Below are positions 25,737 to 34,723 of a DNA stretch of 64,000 nucleotides, in pieces. Positions within the stretch are counted from its first letter, which is position 1; each line of letters begins with the position of its first letter. The DNA comes from JAWLCA01 sp041687395. Lineage in GTDB: Bacteria; Pseudomonadota; Alphaproteobacteria; Rhodobacterales; Rhodobacteraceae. The notes under the pieces were generated by a model. That model did not search any database. It worked only from the letters and a program-made list of their open reading frames with translations, and was not told the origin of the DNA. The translations under genes were made by a program, and so were the position numbers. The DNA is taken from NCBI GenBank assembly GCA_041687395.1, contig JAWLCA010000015.1, forward strand, positions 42,322 through 106,321, read 5' to 3'.

Positions 25737-26360
25737 ATGACCCGCGTTCTCGTTCTCTACTATTCCAGCTATGGCCATGTCCGCGCCCTTGCTCAGGCCG
25801 AAGCCGAAGGCGCCCGCAGCGTGCCCGGCACCCGCGTCGACCTGCGGCGCGTGCCCGAGACCATTCCCGAGGCGATCCGGCAGAGAGCCGGCTTCGCAGC
25901 CGACGACACGCCCGTGGCCATGCCGGCTGATCTGGAGGCCTACGACGCCATCATCTTCGGCACACCGACCCTGTTCGGCATGATGGCCGGGCAGATGAAG
26001 TCCTTCCTCGACCAGGCTGGCGGGCTCTGGGCGCGTAACGCGCTGATGGGCAAGGTCGCCGCCGTCTTCGCCTCCACCGGCTCGCAGCATGGCGGGCACG
26101 AGGCGACGCTGCTGTCGACCCAGATCCCGCTTCAGCACTTCGGGATGCTGATCGCCGGCATGCCCTACACCTTCGCCGGCCAGACCACCGCCGACGGGAT
26201 CGTGGGCGGCGCCCCCTACGGCGCGGGCACCATCGCCGGCGCCGATGGCTCGCGCGCACCCACCGAGACCGACCTTGCCGGCGCGCGGTTCCAGGGGGCG
26301 CATGTGGCGCGGATCGCCGCGCGGCTTGTTGGCGCCGACCTGTCAGAGGAGGCGGCGTGA
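25737..26360 (+). CDS. wrbA: NAD(P)H:quinone oxidoreductase WrbA
   Basis: A 207-residue flavodoxin-fold enzyme that reduces quinones by two electrons with FMN. The FMN phosphate loop is YYSSYGHV (residues 8-15), followed by FGTPTLFGMMAGQMKSFLDQ (usually GTPTRFG) and FASTGSQHGGHE. These are diagnostic of WrbA. The length is normal and the protein cytoplasmic. A ribosome site (GGAGAAGATCCC) precedes the ATG. It overlaps the next gene by TGATG and lies behind a LysR regulator with its presumed operator. Confidence 0.92.
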   Translation: MTRVLVLYYSSYGHVRALAQAEAEGARSVPGTRVDLRRVPETIPEAIRQRAGFAADDTPVAMPADLEAYDAIIFGTPTLFGMMAGQMKSFLDQAGGLWARNALMGKVAAVFASTGSQHGGHEATLLSTQIPLQHFGMLIAGMPYTFAGQTTADGIVGGAPYGAGTIAGADGSRAPTETDLAGARFQGAHVARIAARLVGADLSEEAA

Positions 26361-26998
26361 TGACTAAGCTCACCATCGACTTCTTTCACGACGTCGTCTG
26401 CTGCTGGTGCTTCAACATCTCGTCGCGGATGCGGGCGCTTGCCCCCGAGTTCGACCTCGACATCCGGCACCGCACTTTCGTCCTGCAGGCCAGCCCGGCC
26501 GAGATGGCCGCGCGCTGGGGCACGCCGGAAGACGCTCGCGAGACCATCCTCGGGCACTGGGCAGTCTGCCGTAAAGTCAGCGATCGGCCGGGACTCGTCG
26601 ATATTGACGCGATGCGGGCCGCGCCCTTCGACTATCCGCACGGCATGACCGCCGCGCTGGGCTGCAAGGCCGCGGAACGGCTCGGCGGACAGGCTGCCCA
26701 TTGGGACATGTTCGACCGCCTGCAGCGCGCGCATCTGACCGAGGCGCGGAACATCGCGGATCCTGCCACGGTGCTGCACGCCGCCCGGGAGCTGGGCTTC
26801 GAAGCTGCGGCCTTCGTCGATGTTTTCGAGGACCCGGAAATCCTTCGTGCCGTCGAGACCGACCGGCAACACGCCCGTGCCCTCCAGGTCCGGTCGATTC
26901 CAACCCTCATCGTCCGCGAGACCGGCGCCCGGCTCGTCAACGGACCGCGCGAGGATCTGGCCGCGCAACTGCGCGCCGCCCTCCGCCTCGTCGCATGA
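26360..26998 (+). CDS. DsbA-family (FrnE-like) thioredoxin-fold oxidoreductase
   Basis: A 212-residue cytoplasmic DsbA-family protein (no signal peptide). The active site FFHDVVCCWC gives a CxxC (CCWC) at about residues 13-16, the alpha-helical insertion follows, and the cis-Pro loop is RSIPTLIV. FrnE-like members act as disulfide oxidoreductases or in polyketide chemistry. The ATG at 26360 shares a base with the wrbA stop, and the GAGGAGGCGG ribosome site lies inside wrbA. A GTG three bases earlier is possible. It is likely regulated with wrbA. Confidence 0.88.
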   Translation: MTKLTIDFFHDVVCCWCFNISSRMRALAPEFDLDIRHRTFVLQASPAEMAARWGTPEDARETILGHWAVCRKVSDRPGLVDIDAMRAAPFDYPHGMTAALGCKAAERLGGQAAHWDMFDRLQRAHLTEARNIADPATVLHAARELGFEAAAFVDVFEDPEILRAVETDRQHARALQVRSIPTLIVRETGARLVNGPREDLAAQLRAALRLVA

Positions 26999-27009
26999 AA
27001 GGACATGCC

Positions 27010-27159
27010 ATGACCCTCTCGTTCCTCCGCACTGCAGTCCGGCACCGCCACCGCATCCCGCGCGGCGTGCCGCGCGATCTGCCGCCTCATCTGCTGCGCG
27101 ACATCGGCCTCGATCCATGGCCGGACCGCCCGCGCTTGCCCGTCCATCCGCTCTGTTGA
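27010..27159 (+). CDS. DUF1127-like mini-protein
   Basis: A 49-residue arginine-rich protein. The C-terminal segment PHLLRDIGLDPWP matches the conserved end of DUF1127 proteins (LxDIGL), and the N-terminal half is basic. The ATG follows the previous stop by 11 bases (AAAGGACATGCC supplies the ribosome site). DUF1127 mini-proteins in alphaproteobacteria influence RNA turnover and phosphate/carbon metabolism. It is in the wrbA operon. Confidence 0.7.
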   Translation: MTLSFLRTAVRHRHRIPRGVPRDLPPHLLRDIGLDPWPDRPRLPVHPLC

Positions 27160-27179
27160 GCCAAGCCACGAGGTCCAAC

Positions 27180-27677
27180 TTGCCCGACAGATCGCCGGTC
27201 CTTCACATGCTGTGCGGAAAGATCGCCGCCGGAAAATCCACCCTGGCGGCCAGCCTTGCCAGCGCGCCCCGGACCGTCCTGATCGCCGAGGACGACTGGC
27301 TGAACGGGCTCTTCGCCGAAGAGTTGGTCTCGTTGTCCGACTATGTCCGGTGTTCCGACAAGCTGCGGCGGATCATGGGTCCCCATGTCGCCGAAATGTT
27401 AAAGGCGGGGGTTTCGGTCGTCCTCGATTTTCCGGCTAACACCGTCGGGCAGCGTGCTTGGATGCGCGGCATCCTCGAGACCACGACCGCCGCGCACCGG
27501 CTTCACCTGCTGGAGCCGCCGGACGCGGTTTGCCTCGCAAGGCTGCGCGCACGCAACAGCCGGGGCGAACATCCGTTCGCGGTGACCGAGGCCCAGTTCC
27601 GCGAGTTCTCCAGCCACTTCGAAGTGCCATCGCCGGACGAGGGCTTCACCGTCGTCAGGCATGACGAGGGCGGCTGA
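27180..27677 (+). CDS. P-loop ATP-binding kinase-like protein
   Basis: A 165-residue P-loop protein: Walker A GKIAAGKST (residues about 14-22), a Walker B-like hydrophobic strand SVVLDFPAN and an arginine-rich lid (ARLRARNSRGEHPF). This is the pattern of small AAA_33 kinases (related to polynucleotide or chloramphenicol-phosphotransferase-like kinases). The TTG at 27180 is chosen for its CGAGGT ribosome site. The ATG at 27210 lies only three codons before the P-loop and has none. The substrate is unknown. Confidence 0.75.
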   Translation: MPDRSPVLHMLCGKIAAGKSTLAASLASAPRTVLIAEDDWLNGLFAEELVSLSDYVRCSDKLRRIMGPHVAEMLKAGVSVVLDFPANTVGQRAWMRGILETTTAAHRLHLLEPPDAVCLARLRARNSRGEHPFAVTEAQFREFSSHFEVPSPDEGFTVVRHDEGG

Positions 27678-27751
27678 CGCGGCCTGACCCGCCAACGCCG
27701 GGCCCGCGATGCGCGCGCCCCTTCTCCGATCCTCCCAGAACGAGACACGCC

Positions 27752-28651
27752 ATGTCACGCACCACTGATATCCTTCTCACCGCGCTCGCCCCGGCAGTCT
27801 GGGGCAGCACCTATCTGATCACGACCGAGGCACTGCCCGCGGGCTACCCCATCATGATGGCGGCGCTGCGCGCCCTTCCGGCCGGGCTGCTCCTGCTCGC
27901 GCTCACGCGGTGCCTGCCGCCGCGTGCCTGGCTCGGGCGCACCTTCCTGCTTGGCAGTCTCAACTTCGCGCTGTTCTGGACGCTCCTGTTCGTGGCCGCC
28001 TGCCGGCTTCCCGGCGGGGTCGCGGCGACGCTCGGCGCGCTGCAGGCGATGATGGTCATCCTCATGGCGCGCGGCTGGCTCGGCACGCCGATCCGGGCAG
28101 GCGCGGTCGCCGCGGCAGCTACCGGCGTTCTGGGCGTGGCGCTTCTGCTGATCTCGCCGGACGCCGCCCTCGATCCCGTCGGTATCGCCGCCGGGCTGGG
28201 TGGCGCCGCGTCCATGGCCGCCGGAACGGTGCTCAGCCGGCGATGGCAGCCGCCGGTATCGGCCCTCAGCTTCACCGCGTGGCAGCTGACCGCCGGGGGT
28301 TTTATCTTGCTGCCGCTGGCGCTGATCATGGAACCCGCGCTGCCGCCCCTGACGGCGACGAACCTCGCCGGGCTGATCTGGCTCGGTCTCATCGGCGCTG
28401 CGGCCAGCTATGTGCTCTGGTTCCGGGGTGTCGCCCGCCTCGAACCCGGCGCGGTCTCGATGCTCGGCATGATGAGTCCCATGACGGCCGTGATCCTCGG
28501 CTGGGTCGTGCTGGGCCAGTCCCTGTCGCCGCTGCAGGGGCTCGGTGCCGCCATCGTCCTTGGTTCGGTCTGGGCGGGACAGCGGGCCAACCGCCCATCA
28601 ACTGACACCACCCCTGTGCTTCCAAACCCATGGCCGGCGAAAGCCGCATGA
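27752..28651 (+). CDS. EamA/DMT-family transporter
   Basis: A 299-residue inner-membrane protein with about ten hydrophobic segments and two EamA repeats (the first starting APAVWGSTYLITTEALP, the second around ASMAAGTVLSRRW). Members export amino acids, purines or other small metabolites; the substrate cannot be told. The ribosome site is ACGAGACACGCC before ATG 27752. The C-terminal 20 residues are Pro-rich and unusual. The next gene begins within 30 bases of its end. Confidence 0.9.
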   Translation: MSRTTDILLTALAPAVWGSTYLITTEALPAGYPIMMAALRALPAGLLLLALTRCLPPRAWLGRTFLLGSLNFALFWTLLFVAACRLPGGVAATLGALQAMMVILMARGWLGTPIRAGAVAAAATGVLGVALLLISPDAALDPVGIAAGLGGAASMAAGTVLSRRWQPPVSALSFTAWQLTAGGFILLPLALIMEPALPPLTATNLAGLIWLGLIGAAASYVLWFRGVARLEPGAVSMLGMMSPMTAVILGWVVLGQSLSPLQGLGAAIVLGSVWAGQRANRPSTDTTPVLPNPWPAKAA

Positions 28652-28677
28652 TCGCTATTCCAGAAAGGACTATCCGA

Positions 28678-29355
28678 ATGCCCGTTCTCACGATCACCCC
28701 CGATCTCGCATGGAAAGCGCGCCTTGCCGGGCTGCTCTACCTCTTCATCATCATTGCGGGCCTCGGCGCCGAGCTTGGCTTGCGGGGCCCGCTGATCGAC
28801 TTCAGCGATGCCGATTCCACCGCCGCCGCGATCCTCGCCGCGCCCGCCCAGTTCCGCCTGGCCATCGCCGCCGATCTCGTGATGGCACTCAGCGACGCGG
28901 GCCTCGCGCTCCTGCTCTACCTGATCTTCCGCACCATGGCGCCGGGCCTTGCCCTCTCGGCGATGGTGTTCCGCCTGATCCAGACGGTGCTGATCGCGGC
29001 CAGCCTCATGGCACTGCTTACCGCCTGGCTGGTGCTGACCCGCGCCGACAGCATTGTCGACGCCCCGGCGCTGGCGCTGGTATTTCTGGATCTGCACGCG
29101 CACGGCTACGACCTCGGGCTGGTGTTCTTCGGCGTGAACAGCCTGATCATGGGCTTGCTGGTGTGGCACTCGGGCCTCTTCGCGAAGGTATTCGGTGCGG
29201 GGTTGGCGCTGGCCGGACTGGTCTATCTGACAGGCAGCGGTCTGCGGTTCTTCGCCCCCGACCTGTCATCGGCGTTCATGCCCGCCTATGGAGTGACGAT
29301 CCTCGCCGAGACGGCGTTCTGCCTGCGCCTGCTCTTTCAACGAGGCGCGTCATGA
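28678..29355 (+). CDS. DUF4386 family membrane protein
   Basis: A 225-residue membrane protein with six or seven hydrophobic segments. The start of the domain, WKARLAGLLYLFIIIAGLGAE, and HGYDLGLVFFGVNSLIMGLLVW are typical of DUF4386. The ATG at 28678 has an AAAGGA ribosome site at the right distance. The frame also opens at 28630 inside the transporter gene. Function unknown; the family is common beside stress and resistance genes. Confidence 0.82.
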   Translation: MPVLTITPDLAWKARLAGLLYLFIIIAGLGAELGLRGPLIDFSDADSTAAAILAAPAQFRLAIAADLVMALSDAGLALLLYLIFRTMAPGLALSAMVFRLIQTVLIAASLMALLTAWLVLTRADSIVDAPALALVFLDLHAHGYDLGLVFFGVNSLIMGLLVWHSGLFAKVFGAGLALAGLVYLTGSGLRFFAPDLSSAFMPAYGVTILAETAFCLRLLFQRGAS

Positions 29356-29560
29356 TCCCGGCCTGCTCCCAAGCGCCACGCGCAGCCGTCCCCTTTTGGC
29401 ATGGCGGATTCCGGTCAGACATCCCGTCGCACATGCCCGCGGTCGGGACCAGGAGACGGCCTGTGACCTCGGATATCGTTCGTGGTATTTTCTCACCTGA
29501 TTGTTCGTTCCACGCGTCGAGCGGACTCTCAGGAGACGAAGAAGGACCTCAACACCTGCC

Positions 29561-30400
29561 ATGAAAGCCCTCATCGCTCTTGTCCTGATCGTCTGTATCG
29601 GCGTCATCTCGTTGGGGCTTCTGCTGTTCCTGGATCGACGCGCCGATCGCGTCGAGCGTGAGAGGCTGACCGCGCTCCAACCCGCGATGCCCGAGACCTT
29701 CGACCCGACGATGGTGGCGGACCTGCCCGAACCGGCCCGGCGCTATTTCGGCTACACGATCCGCCCGGGCACACCGATCCTGCCGGTGGCAGAGATCGAG
29801 ATGCGCGGAGAGTTCAGCCTCGGCACGAAGGAGGCCCCCAACTACCAGCCGATGGAGGCGCACCAGATCCTGGCTGCGCCGGAGGGCTTCGTCTGGGCCA
29901 TGCACACGATTGGCGGCATGCCCGTCTCGGGATCGGATTCCGGCCGCTGGACCCGGTTCCGCATCTTGGGGCTGATCCCGGTGGCCCGTCTTGGCGGCGA
30001 TCCGGACCACACGCGTTCGGCCTATGGGCGCTATGTGGGCGAGGCCGTGATCTGGGCACCGGCCGCGTTGCTGCCCGGGCCAGGTGTGACCTGGGAGGCG
30101 GTGGACGAGGATACCGCCCGCGTGACGGTCGAGCACGGCGCCCTCAGTCAGGCGGTGGACATCACTGTCGATGCCGAGGGCCGGCCCGTGACCGCCGTCT
30201 TCCAGCGCTGGAGCAACGCCAACCCGGACAAGGTCCACCGTTTGCAGCCCTTCGGCGCGACCATGTCCGACTTCCGCGAGGTCGGCGGCTACCGCCTGCC
30301 GTTCCGCGTCGAGGCGGGCAACCTCTATGGCACCGAGGCATATTTTCCGTTCTTCCGTGCCGAGGTGACCTCCATCAGTTTTCCGGGCGCGGAGCCATGA
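29561..30400 (+). CDS. DUF6544-family membrane-anchored protein
   Basis: A 279-residue protein with one N-terminal membrane anchor (residues 3-24, ALIALVLIVCIGVISLG) and a periplasmic domain. PEPARRYFGYTIRPG, EIEMRGEF and LGLIPVARLGGDPDHTRSAYGRYVGEAVIWAPAALLP are characteristic of DUF6544 (formerly DUF6920) proteins, which have a lipoprotein-carrier-like fold. The stop overlaps the next gene (ATGA). It begins a run of three coupled or closely spaced genes for cell-envelope proteins. Its biochemical role is unknown. Confidence 0.8.
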   Translation: MKALIALVLIVCIGVISLGLLLFLDRRADRVERERLTALQPAMPETFDPTMVADLPEPARRYFGYTIRPGTPILPVAEIEMRGEFSLGTKEAPNYQPMEAHQILAAPEGFVWAMHTIGGMPVSGSDSGRWTRFRILGLIPVARLGGDPDHTRSAYGRYVGEAVIWAPAALLPGPGVTWEAVDEDTARVTVEHGALSQAVDITVDAEGRPVTAVFQRWSNANPDKVHRLQPFGATMSDFREVGGYRLPFRVEAGNLYGTEAYFPFFRAEVTSISFPGAEP

Positions 30401-32283
30401 CCCGGTCGGCGGGACGGTTCGTGTTGCCTGTCGTCGCCGCCGTGGTGCTCTGGCTGGTCGCCGCGGCGGCCGCCTTCGCGGACGATGATGCGGAGATCGC
30501 GGCACGGCTCGATGCGCTGGCTGACGCGGTCATGGTGACCGATCAGGTGCCCGGCGCCATTGCCGCCATAGTCAGCGGCGACACGGTGATCCTGCGCGGC
30601 TACGGGGTCGCCGATCTCGACGGCGCAATCGCGGCGAGTTCGGACCACGTCCGCTTCGAGATCGGCTCGATCACCAAGCTGTTCACCTGGATCGCGGTCA
30701 TGATGCTGGTGGAGGAGGGGCGTCTCAACCTGGAGGCGGACGTGGCGCGATACCTGCCCGACATCGAGGTGCCGGGAACCGAGCCGCTGACGCTCGCGCA
30801 GCTTATGAGCCACCGCGGCGGCTTCGAGGAGAGCTACGCGATCTTCGACCCGGCCGTGGCCGCGCTGCCCCGCGCCGAGGCGCTGGCGGTCGCGGCGCCC
30901 GACCAGGTCTTTCCGCGCGGCGCCGTCACCTCCTATTCCAACTGGGGCGCGGCGCTGGCGGGGCACATCGTCGAGGAGGTGTCTGGCGAACCCTGGGAGA
31001 GCTTCGTCGAGGCGCGCATCCTGACTCCGCTCGGCATGGACGACACGACGACGGCCGAGCGGTTTCGGCGGCCGGATCAGCCCCCGCTGGCTGGCAGCTA
31101 CCGCGTGCAGGGGGGCGTCGCGCATCCGGCGTTCCGGGTCGATATCGGCGCCTTCGGTCCCGCCGGTGCCATCGCCAGCACCGCCGCCGACATGGCCCGC
31201 TTCCTGCGGTTCCTCATGGGGGACGGCGCGCTCAATGGGGTGCGCCTCCTGCAACCCGAGACGATGGCGCAGCTGCGCAGCCGGGTATTCGACGACCGGC
31301 TTCAAGCGGCGGACATGGCGCACGGGTTTCAGGCGCGGCACATGTTCGGCACCACGGTTTACGGCCATGGCGGCGGCGTGAACGAGTTTCTGTCGAACCT
31401 CGCGTTCATCCCCGAGATCGGCGCCGGAGTGTTCATCTCCCAGAACGGGGGGACGGGCGCAGATCTGCCGCTCATGGTGCCGACCGAACTCCTCGGCGTG
31501 CTGGGCGCGCGGGCCGGGCTGGAGGCGCCGGAGCCTGACCCCGTGCCCGATGCGGCCGCTCGCGCCGCCGAGGCGGCAGGGCGCTACCTGACGAACCGCC
31601 GGACGTTCTCGGGGCCGGGGCAGCTTCTGGCAGCGCTCTCGCCCGTGATCGTGACCGCGCTGCCCGATGGCACGCTCCTGATCCCGACCCCGCTGTCGCA
31701 GGGGCCGGTGCGCCACACGCCGGTCGCGCCCGATATCTGGCAGGATGCGCAGGGCGCGCGGATGGCCTTTCTGCGGGATGAGACAGGGCGGATCGTGCGG
31801 CTCGCAGACGGGACGGGCGCGCAGACCCACGAGCGGCTGCGGGGCCTGGCCGATCCGGTCTGGCTTTGGCTGGCGCTGGGGCTGGCCGCGCTGCTCTCGG
31901 CGACGAGCCTTCTTGGGCTCACATGGCGGCATGGTCTGCGCGGGGGCACGAGCGCCGGCACGCTGGTCGCTGCCGTTCCGCTGGCCGGTGCGGTCTCGGT
32001 CATCGGGCTGATCGGAGTGGGCATCGTGGCGGGCCTCACGGCGTCACGACTCGGCTCGCAGTTCCTGTTCGACCAGCCGCAACCGACGCTCAACGCTTTC
32101 CTTGCCATGGGCGACGTGGTGGCGGTCGTGGCCGCCCTTGCCCTGCTGGCGCTTGTCCCGGTCTGGCGCGTCGCGGGCTGGAGCCCTTGGCGGCGTCTCC
32201 ACGACACGCTCTTCGCGCTTTCGCTGGCGGCTCTCGCGGGCCTCCTGCTGCGCTGGGGGCTCGCTTTCGGAGGGCCGATCTGA
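30397..32283 (+). CDS. Serine hydrolase (class C beta-lactamase family) with C-terminal membrane domain
   Basis: A 628-residue exported protein. A signal peptide (residues 1-28) leads a beta-lactamase/DD-peptidase domain to about residue 370: GSITK (Ser91, Lys94), YSNWG (the Tyr-x-Asn) and HGGGVNEF near the third motif. A beta-rich linker (about 390-480) and four hydrophobic segments (about 490-625) follow. This is the layout of membrane-tethered penicillin-binding-protein-like hydrolases whose substrate is usually unknown. It overlaps the DUF6544 gene by ATGA. It is the first of three serine hydrolases in 12 kb. Confidence 0.88.
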   Translation: MTRSAGRFVLPVVAAVVLWLVAAAAAFADDDAEIAARLDALADAVMVTDQVPGAIAAIVSGDTVILRGYGVADLDGAIAASSDHVRFEIGSITKLFTWIAVMMLVEEGRLNLEADVARYLPDIEVPGTEPLTLAQLMSHRGGFEESYAIFDPAVAALPRAEALAVAAPDQVFPRGAVTSYSNWGAALAGHIVEEVSGEPWESFVEARILTPLGMDDTTTAERFRRPDQPPLAGSYRVQGGVAHPAFRVDIGAFGPAGAIASTAADMARFLRFLMGDGALNGVRLLQPETMAQLRSRVFDDRLQAADMAHGFQARHMFGTTVYGHGGGVNEFLSNLAFIPEIGAGVFISQNGGTGADLPLMVPTELLGVLGARAGLEAPEPDPVPDAAARAAEAAGRYLTNRRTFSGPGQLLAALSPVIVTALPDGTLLIPTPLSQGPVRHTPVAPDIWQDAQGARMAFLRDETGRIVRLADGTGAQTHERLRGLADPVWLWLALGLAALLSATSLLGLTWRHGLRGGTSAGTLVAAVPLAGAVSVIGLIGVGIVAGLTASRLGSQFLFDQPQPTLNAFLAMGDVVAVVAALALLALVPVWRVAGWSPWRRLHDTLFALSLAALAGLLLRWGLAFGGPI

Positions 32284-32320
32284 TGCACGTCTCGCGCGGT
32301 TTCGGAAGGAGGGCAGCGCC

Positions 32321-33283
32321 ATGACGGCGCTGATCCTGCTCACACAGGTCGGGATGCCCCTGGCTCTGTTGGCGTGGCTTGGCTTCTGGCCCGCCGGCAG
32401 CACGATCGGGCTCCTGGTTCAGGCTGCGGGGACGGCTGCCTTTCTCTTCACGCTGGCGCGGGTGGCGCAATGGGCGGTTCCGGTCTGGTGGCTGCCGTGG
32501 GTCTATGGTGCGCTCTGGCTCGTGCTCACCGGCGCCGCGCTCCTGCGCAAGGATGTCTCCGGCCTGCCCTGGCTGCCCGACGCGCCTGCCGGATGGGTCG
32601 CGGCCGCCTTGTCGGTTGTGCTCCTCGGCCTCGGCGGCTGCTATGGGGCACGGGCGATGCTGGGGCAGCGTCAGCCGCCGGTAGAGGTCGTGGATATCGC
32701 CAATCCATTCGGCCCCGGGCGCTATCTGGTCGGCCATGGCGGTTCCAATACGCTGGTAAACGGGCATATGCGGACGCTCGATGACAGCGTCGCGCGGTTC
32801 CGGCCCTGGCGCGGTCAATCCTACGCGGTGGATTTCTTCGGGTTGGGCCCGTGGGGCCTGCGGGCCCGCGGATGGCGGCCCGCCGATCCGGCGGCCTATG
32901 CGATCTTCGGGGCCGAACTGCGCGCGCCCTGCGCCGGCGTGGTGGTCGCCGCCGAGAGCGACTGGCCCGATTTCGAGGTGCCCGAGCAGGACACGGTCAA
33001 CCGGCTCGGCAACCATGTGATCCTGCGCTGCGGCGCGGCCGAAATCGTGCTGGCGCACATGCGGCAAGGGAGCATCCCGGTCACGCCCGGCGACAGGGTG
33101 GCCGTGGGCGACCGGCTGGGCGAGGTCGGCAATTCCGGCGCCTCGACCGAGCCGCATCTGCACATCCACGCACAACGGCCCGCGCCCGAGGGTGCGCCGC
33201 CGATCTCGGGCGATCCGCTCGGGCTTCGCATCGATGGCCGGTTCCTTGTGCGGGGTGATCGTCTGGACGGGTCGCGGAGCTGA
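32321..33283 (+). CDS. M23-family metallopeptidase with N-terminal membrane region
   Basis: A 320-residue protein. Three or four hydrophobic segments (residues 1-105) precede an M23 LytM-like domain: YLVGHGGSN and YAVDFFG, GNHVILRC, VLAHMRQGSI and GNSGASTEPHLHIHAQ. The last carries the HxH zinc ligand pair. M23 enzymes cut peptide crosslinks, most often in peptidoglycan. The GGAAGGAGGG ribosome site fixes the start at 32321. It follows the serine hydrolase by 37 bases and converges with the minus-strand run that starts at 43.3 kb. Confidence 0.88.
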   Translation: MTALILLTQVGMPLALLAWLGFWPAGSTIGLLVQAAGTAAFLFTLARVAQWAVPVWWLPWVYGALWLVLTGAALLRKDVSGLPWLPDAPAGWVAAALSVVLLGLGGCYGARAMLGQRQPPVEVVDIANPFGPGRYLVGHGGSNTLVNGHMRTLDDSVARFRPWRGQSYAVDFFGLGPWGLRARGWRPADPAAYAIFGAELRAPCAGVVVAAESDWPDFEVPEQDTVNRLGNHVILRCGAAEIVLAHMRQGSIPVTPGDRVAVGDRLGEVGNSGASTEPHLHIHAQRPAPEGAPPISGDPLGLRIDGRFLVRGDRLDGSRS

Positions 33284-33291
33284 TCGGGCCG

Positions 33292-33702
33292 TCAGGACAA
33301 CCAGGTCAGGGCAGCCAGAACCGGAACGATCGGCAACCGGGCCAGACCGATCCGCCGCCATGTCTTCGGGTCGGACACGGAAGACACGGCCGCGCGCCCC
33401 CTCGGATTGAAGACCAGCGCGGCCGACTTGACCACCCAGAGCGCCGGGACACCGGCGACCAGCGCCCAGCCGGCCCAGGTCCTGCCCGCGTCAGAACACA
33501 GGGCGAAATCCAGCGCGCCAAGGCCCCAGAGTGCGAGCAACAACGCCGCCAGACCCCATACCGGCCACGGCCGCCGGGCGCCGCCATAGGCCCAGGCCTC
33601 GAACCTGCCCCAGCGTTCGGGGAGGAGGAGCATGCCGAAGCTCGTAGCCGCGGCCAGAAGCGTCAGCGCGACGCCGAAAATCGTGAGCCATCCTTCGGTC
33701 AT
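33292..33702 (-). CDS. Small membrane protein, unknown
   Basis: A 136-residue protein with four hydrophobic segments (WLTIFGVALTLLAAATSFGML, PVWGLAALLLALWGLGA, WAGWALVAGVPALWVVKSAALVF and IVPVLAALTW). No family is recognised. The ATG overlaps the stop of the alpha/beta hydrolase gene (ATGA). It is the last gene of the long coupled minus-strand run and ends 9 bases from the convergent M23 gene. No terminator hairpin is obvious between them. Confidence 0.7.
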   Translation of the reverse strand: MTEGWLTIFGVALTLLAAATSFGMLLLPERWGRFEAWAYGGARRPWPVWGLAALLLALWGLGALDFALCSDAGRTWAGWALVAGVPALWVVKSAALVFNPRGRAAVSSVSDPKTWRRIGLARLPIVPVLAALTWLS

Positions 33703-34723
33703 TCGGGGCGCACCGCGAGCCCGGCCGCGAACCCCCGCACCGTCTCCACGAAGCGATCGGTCTCGGTCAGGAACGGTGCATGACCCGATCCGCCGAACAC
33801 CTCCATCCGCTTTCCCCGCGGGGCCTCGACCGCCGCGAACCACTCCTGCACCAGCGGAACCGGCGTGTTCATGTCTGAGGCGCCGGAGATCAGGAGCATC
33901 GGCACCGGCATCACCGGCACCTCGGCGATCAGATCGCGCGCGAGATACTCCGCCCACATCGGCCCGCTGCCGCGGTTCGCGCCTTGGAACCAGCGCCGGT
34001 AGTCGGCCAGCCGGTATTCCGGCGCGGCCAGCGCGCGTGGCAGCATGGAGACGAACGAGACATTCATGCCCCCGCCCGCCGCCTCGACCGCCTGCATCAG
34101 CCGCACGTAGAGGTCATGGTCGCGGAAGGCCTCCGGCGCACGGACGACAAGCTCGGAGTCGGGCGCGACCGTGCCCAGCCAGTCGAGCGCCAGCGCCGCG
34201 CCGCGCAGCGTGTCCACCTGCTGGCCGACCCCGATGTAGCCTGCGTAATCCTCCGTCCGACGCGCTACCAACCGCGCCCCCAGCATCGTGCCCCAGGAAT
34301 GGCCGAGCACGATCAGCGGCTGGTCGCCCACGCGTTCGCGCAACAGCGTCGTCACTTCCCTTGCATCCGCAAGAAATCGTTCGAGCGTCATCGTCTCGGG
34401 GTCGAAGTCCGGCGGGTTCGATTTGCCCGCGCCGCGCTGGTCCCAGTGGACGACGACGAAGTCCAGCTCCAGCTCGGCGTTCAGCGCATGGATTGGCATC
34501 TGCGCCGATCCCGGTCCGCCATGCAACCAAAGGAGGATCGGCGCGTTCCGGTCCGTGCCGCGGATCAGGAGCCACTGCGTCATGCCACCGATCTCCGCCG
34601 CGACCAGTTCTGCAATCGGGCCGGGGCCGGCGACGGGGAGGTGCTGGCCGGCAAGGATTTCCATATCAATCCGCCGGCCAGCACCGCAATGAGGACGAGG
34701 GAGGCAAGGCGCAGGAGGGTCAT
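33699..34723 (-). CDS. Alpha/beta hydrolase (proline-iminopeptidase-like), N-terminal frameshift
   Basis: An S33-type alpha/beta hydrolase: oxyanion-side LWLHGGPGSAQ, VVHWDQRGAGKSNPP, nucleophile elbow GHSWGTM, and FGGSGHAPFL with the catalytic His. The likely true start is the ATG at 34723, which overlaps the upstream stop (ATGA) and begins a membrane anchor, MTLLRLASLVLIAVLAGGLIW. That frame runs out, and the hydrolase domain is read one base out of phase from about 34660; one extra base near 34651-34658 would give IWKSLAGQHLPVAG. As it stands only the ATG at 34664, with no ribosome site, would give the hydrolase without its anchor. Either a real mutation or a sequencing error. Confidence 0.75.

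Noticed and set aside
30325..31932. Long minus-strand open frame (535 codons) opposite the serine hydrolase
   Set aside because: It is antisense to a gene with clear catalytic motifs, is rich in Arg/His/Gly/Pro as expected for a shadow frame in high-GC DNA, and has no family resemblance.
32090..33361. Minus-strand frame of 423 codons opposite the M23 peptidase
   Set aside because: The M23 motifs and strong ribosome site on the plus strand decide the coding strand.
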